Of a stretch of 17,872 nucleotides of DNA, positions 14,889-17,872 are shown in pieces. Position 1 is the first letter of the stretch. Every line of letters starts with the position of its first letter. The position numbers were made by a program, and so were the translations under genes. The DNA lies in assembly GCA_937960625.1 (NCBI GenBank), contig CALGPD010000035.1, positions 1 through 17,872 on the forward strand. The letters run 5' to 3'. The notes below the pieces were generated by a model. It was given only the letters and a program-made list of their open reading frames with translations. It was not told the DNA's origin and made no database searches. The DNA comes from an uncultured Spirochaetia bacterium (GTDB lineage Bacteria; Spirochaetota; CALGPD01).

Positions 14889-15137
14889 TTATTTTAACTT
14901 TTCAATACATTTATCAAAAGGGAGATATTCCGTAGCCGGCTCGTTTGCAATTCTAAAAGTTTCTGCATCATGAATTTTTTCTAAAAGCTCAATGTAATCT
15001 TTATATTTAATTACAACAAGAACGGGTTTATCGTTGTCTTTAATAACCTAAGGTTTAGTCATCATCAGTACTCTGCCTGTGTTTAATTCCATTCCGCTTT
15101 AATTTGCTGTAAAATATATTTTGTAAGGAACGTACAT
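14889..15137 (-). pseudogene. Broken Phd/YefM-type antitoxin gene with two in-frame stops
   Basis: Reading the minus strand from ATG 15135-15137, one frame of 83 codons runs to the TAA at 14889-14891 and is interrupted by TAA at codon 13 (15099-15101) and TAG at codon 30 (15048-15050). The peptide after the second stop, DNDKPVLVVIKYKDYIELLE, then ATEYLPFDKCIEKLK, has the pattern of prevent-host-death antitoxins: a KPVxVxxxYxxYxxLLE strand-helix and a C-terminal xxYxPFDxxxxKL toxin-binding tail. Length (82 residues) is also right. AGGGA lies about seven bases before the ATG. Frame and spacing are intact across both stops, so the gene has decayed by point changes only; each stop could arise from a Gln codon by one C-to-T change. 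No toxin gene is adjacent. It fills most of an otherwise gene-less 472-bp stretch (14872-15343). Confidence 0.7.
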
Positions 15138-15209
15138 CTGGGTTCCCTACATAGATTTATATAATTTTTTGGTGAAAAAAATCTCTGTAATTTAAATCGA
15201 AATTCTCGT

Positions 15210-15245
15210 TATTAATAAAAGGAATAGACACATAGCTCTATTCCT
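15210..15245 (-). terminator. Probable terminator of flhA
   Basis: A perfect 9-bp inverted repeat, AGGAATAGA (15220-15228) and TCTATTCCT (15237-15245), encloses an eight-base loop about 100 bases after the flhA stop. On the minus strand the stem is followed by TTTTATTAAT, a moderate U-rich tract. Nothing else is recognised between 15246 and 15343. Confidence 0.5.
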
Positions 15246-15343
15246 ACTGACGCCCGGTATAATAAATATATCTTTTTTTATTCGTTGAATAATACCAAAC
15301 GGAATTGTTTCACTATATTCGCGAATGATTTTAATCCTAATGA

Positions 15344-17551
15344 TTAATAACCGTATTCGTCCACAACTTCTTCTTTTTCAACCTGCATTTCAGGTATTTC
15401 AACAACTCCGGCATTAACCGTATTTATGCTTGAAATCAGCTCGGAATAAGAAATTACCGGTATATCGTATTTAGGCTTATCAAAATCTTTGTATTTGTTT
15501 CTGAAATCTTCAATAATTGAATGAACAAGGCTTCTAACAGTCATAACAGAAACAATAACAGGTATATGCTGTTGCTCGATAACGGGTTCAGCCATTTCGA
15601 ATATTTTTGATGCAATTTCAGGCACAAATTTTGGGTCAATGTTTGTGCTTAGATGTGTTCCTTTGTTTTCAAGAGTTGATTCAAGGAATTCCTGAACAGG
15701 CGGATCAATAAGCAATAGATATAATTCGTTTTCTTCAGATGTATAAGTTTTACAGATTTGTTTTTTCATCCGTTGTCTTACATATTCCGTAAGCAGGGTT
15801 TCATTTACAACTCCATCCATATATACATCCGGGCTGGTAATATTATCTATAATTGCCTCAAGAATTGTAACCATGTTTCTTATTGAGATTTGTTCTCTTA
15901 GTAAATTTTTAAGAACTTTTTGCAAAATACTTAAACCGTTTACTCCAATGGATTGCTGTAAACCGTTAATCTCGTTAACAATAATCTGGTTTTTCTTAGC
16001 AACAGTGTTTAATATATCTTCAACTTCTTTTCTGCCCAATAAAGCTTCGGCGTTACGTCTGAGAATATCCGTTATATGATATGATATTACAGTTGAAGCA
16101 TCTACAACGGAATAACCCATGCTTTCAGCTTCTTCAAGTTTAGATTTATCAATCCACTTAGCCGGTTCTTTATGCGTTGGGTCTATCGTAGGTTCACCTT
16201 CAATCGTATCTTCCATGCCTTTTTTAGGAATAGCAAGGAGTTTTAAATGCTTAACCGTACCTTTGCCCTCTTCAACGCCTTTAATTTTTATAATATAATC
16301 ATTTGGCCTTAAGTTAATATTATCCCTGATTCTTATAGGCGGAACAACAAGCCCAAGCCCTCCGGCAAGGGTGCGCCTTATAACTTTAATTCTTTCAAGT
16401 AAGTCAACGTGTTCAGAGTTTTTATCAACCAGAGGAATAAGATTAAAACCGATTTCAAGTTCAATTTGTTCGGTATGAACAGCAAAGTCTATTACTTCTT
16501 CCGGGCCTTTTGTGGCTTCCTGCTGTTCAAGTTCCTGCATTTTTAATTTTTCTTTTTCTTTCCGTTCCCTTGTTTTTGTAATGTAATAGCCTAAAAATCC
16601 TGAACCTATGGATAAAATTAATAGTGTAATTGTTGGCAGGCCGGGAATTAATGCTAATATAAATAAAAATCCGGCAGCAATGTAAAAAACTTTGGGGTCA
16701 TATCCGAGCTGCTGCTGAATATCTTCGCCAAGAGCTTTATCTGATTCAGAACGCGCAACAATAATACCCGTTGCCAATGAAATCAGGATTGAAGGTATCT
16801 GAGAAACCAAACCGTCACCAACCGTAAACTTTAAGAATAATGATGCTGATTCTCCTGCGCTCATTCCCTGTGACATTCCGATAAAAATACCGCCAACTAT
16901 GTTTATTACTGTTATTAGAAAACCCAGCTTAACATCACCGGATACAAACTTAGACGCACCATCCATAGAACCGTAAAAGTCTGCTTCCATGCGTATTTCT
17001 TTACGCTTTAAAGCCGCTTCTTCAGAATTTAAGCGCCCCTGCGCAAGTTCGGTATCAACTGTCATTAGTTTGGTAGGCATTCCATCCAAACTAAATCTTG
17101 CTGCTACTTCTGAAATTCTTGTTGCACCTTTTGTGATTACGATGAATTGGAGGGCAACTAGAATTAGGAAAATTACAAGCCCTACTATAAAGTTTCCGCC
17201 GACAACGAAATCACCGAATGCTTTAATGATTTTGCCGTCAAAGTTTTTTCCTTCGCCTAATATTAAACGCGTTGATGATACGTTCAATACGATACGAAAA
17301 ACCGTAGTTAATAATATTAGAGTAGGGAATACGCTAAAATCAACGGCTTTAGTTATATTCGTTACTGTTAATAATACAATAAGGGTAACCATAATATTAA
17401 TAGCAATGAGTACATCGAGTAAAACAGTTGAAATTGGAATAATTAATAGTAATATTGAAAATATAACTCCCACTGCGAGAATTACATTTGCACTTTTCAT
17501 GCTTTTAAGTTGGTCTAAAATGCCCTGTGCAGGGCTTTTACTTTCTGCCAT
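15344..17551 (-). CDS. flhA: Flagellar export gate protein FlhA
   Basis: FlhA is the large inner-membrane gate subunit of the flagellar type III export apparatus; its cytoplasmic domain docks chaperone-substrate complexes. The 735-residue protein is slightly longer than the usual ~690-700. Residues 1-330 hold the membrane segments (for example 22-43, 46-64, 72-95, 119-140, 207-225). The FHIPEP signature region lies at about 141-206: ITKGATRISEVAARFSLDGM, then RMEADFYGSMDGASKFVSGD. A charged linker (TRERKEKEKLKMQELEQQ, about 328-345) leads to the cytoplasmic domain, which ends in an acidic tail (EVVDEYGY). The start has AGGAGGGG upstream with fairly long spacing. It lies 33 bases after an flhB-family gene and should be co-transcribed with it; flhF, which often follows flhA in spirochaetes, is not here. 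Confidence 0.96.
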   Translation of the reverse strand: MAESKSPAQGILDQLKSMKSANVILAVGVIFSILLLIIPISTVLLDVLIAINIMVTLIVLLTVTNITKAVDFSVFPTLILLTTVFRIVLNVSSTRLILGEGKNFDGKIIKAFGDFVVGGNFIVGLVIFLILVALQFIVITKGATRISEVAARFSLDGMPTKLMTVDTELAQGRLNSEEAALKRKEIRMEADFYGSMDGASKFVSGDVKLGFLITVINIVGGIFIGMSQGMSAGESASLFLKFTVGDGLVSQIPSILISLATGIIVARSESDKALGEDIQQQLGYDPKVFYIAAGFLFILALIPGLPTITLLILSIGSGFLGYYITKTRERKEKEKLKMQELEQQEATKGPEEVIDFAVHTEQIELEIGFNLIPLVDKNSEHVDLLERIKVIRRTLAGGLGLVVPPIRIRDNINLRPNDYIIKIKGVEEGKGTVKHLKLLAIPKKGMEDTIEGEPTIDPTHKEPAKWIDKSKLEEAESMGYSVVDASTVISYHITDILRRNAEALLGRKEVEDILNTVAKKNQIIVNEINGLQQSIGVNGLSILQKVLKNLLREQISIRNMVTILEAIIDNITSPDVYMDGVVNETLLTEYVRQRMKKQICKTYTSEENELYLLLIDPPVQEFLESTLENKGTHLSTNIDPKFVPEIASKIFEMAEPVIEQQHIPVIVSVMTVRSLVHSIIEDFRNKYKDFDKPKYDIPVISYSELISSINTVNAGVVEIPEMQVEKEEVVDEYGY

Positions 17552-17584
17552 TTTCTTTTTTCCCCTCCTGATTTAAGAAAAATG

Positions 17585-17872
17585 CTACACCGGCTGCCGC
17601 GCATTATTTTGAAATTTTTCCGGCCTTTGTGTATATAAAATCTGGAATACGCCGGCAACAGCGAAAAATAGTTCTTCAGGAATTTCCTCACCTTCATTTG
17701 TGAAGCTGTATAAATTTTGCGCAAGTTCTTTATCCTGATGTATGAAAATATCATTTTCTTCCGCGATTTCAATAATTTTTAATGCCATAGTGTTTGTACC
17801 TTTTGCCAGAACAACCGGGGACCTTGCGCCGAAAGAATTAAAATCATATTGCAATGCCACAGCATAGTGGTC
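17585..17872 (-). CDS. flhB: FlhB-family C-terminal domain (3' end of flhB, or a short FlhX-like protein; partial)
   Basis: The frame is open to the right edge, beginning DHYAVALQYD, and covers the cytoplasmic FlhB C-terminal domain: HYAVAL equals the part just after the N-P-T-H autocleavage motif, followed by SPVVLAKGTNTMALKIIEIA, EENDIFIHQDKELAQNLY and EEIPEELFFAVAGVF. In FlhB this domain switches the export gate from rod/hook to filament substrates. The residue before His is Asp where full-length FlhB usually has Thr, and the tail pattern also resembles the stand-alone FlhX proteins that consist of this domain only. The position directly before flhA favours flhB, as in other spirochaetes, but the sequence beyond the edge decides it. 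A GTG at 17858-17860 is not a credible start because homology continues upstream. Confidence 0.75.
   Translation of the reverse strand, partial: DHYAVALQYDFNSFGARSPVVLAKGTNTMALKIIEIAEENDIFIHQDKELAQNLYSFTNEGEEIPEELFFAVAGVFQILYTQRPEKFQNNARQPV

Noticed and set aside
15200..15343. Short minus-strand reading frames after flhA (such as one reading IREYSETIPFGIIQRIKK)
   Set aside because: About 45 codons, no start or ribosome site, crosses the terminator hairpin and resembles no family I know.
16989..17576. 195-codon open frame on the plus strand
   Set aside because: It is antisense to flhA, has a composition typical of a reverse-frame shadow, no ribosome site and no recognisable motif.
1..17872. 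CRISPR array, tRNA, rRNA or insertion sequence
   Set aside because: No regularly spaced repeats, cloverleaf-like stems, rRNA-like blocks or transposase motifs were seen on either strand.

Overview
This 17.9 kb AT-rich window most likely comes from a spirochaete (Spirochaetota), probably a relative of the Treponema side of the phylum. The main evidence is a 666-residue protein (4248-6248) that matches, from my memory of the family, the treponemal cytoplasmic filament protein CfpA. It sits in what I recall as the Treponema pallidum gene order: vWA protein, membrane-anchored unknown, cfpA, unknown cytosolic protein, pyruvate phosphate dikinase homologue. The flagellar export genes flhB and flhA and a ClpS adaptor fit a motile, double-membraned bacterium.

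Layout. 1-1563 (minus): two exported, probably beta-barrel outer-membrane proteins in one operon; the second runs off the left edge. 1564-1949: divergent regulatory region with a strong sigma70-type promoter carrying an imperfect palindrome in its spacer. 1950-10041 (plus): the CfpA neighbourhood. It holds a membrane-anchored vWA protein, an unknown single-pass protein, CfpA with its own terminator, then a two-gene operon of an unknown two-domain protein and a PPDK homologue. The PPDK homologue keeps its phospho-histidine and PEP/pyruvate sites but has lost most nucleotide-binding residues of its ATP-grasp domain. 10329-10664: a small unknown gene with its own promoter, sharing a bidirectional terminator with the convergent YbhN/UPF0104 membrane protein at 10722-11804. 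11918-12226: a small putative lipoprotein. 12316-14118: a fusion of a PseG/SpsG-like GT-B domain, a zinc ribbon and a SAM methyltransferase. 14215-14532: a Cys/His-containing small protein of unknown function. 14569-14871: clpS. 14889-15137 (minus): a broken Phd/YefM-type antitoxin with two in-frame stops. 15344-17872 (minus): flhA preceded by the 3' end of an flhB-family gene cut by the right edge.

How the parts work together. CfpA forms ribbon-like filaments beneath the periplasmic flagella in treponemes, and FlhA/FlhB belong to the export gate of those flagella, so two parts of the spirochaete cell-architecture machinery lie close together. The vWA protein, the single-pass protein and the unknown gene next to ppdK keep company with cfpA and could act with it, but that is inference from position only. 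At least three genes (3325, 12316, 14215) have a good -35/-10 pair ending only 6-8 bases before the ATG and no Shine-Dalgarno, which suggests leaderless mRNAs. I saw no rRNA, tRNA, insertion sequence or CRISPR array.
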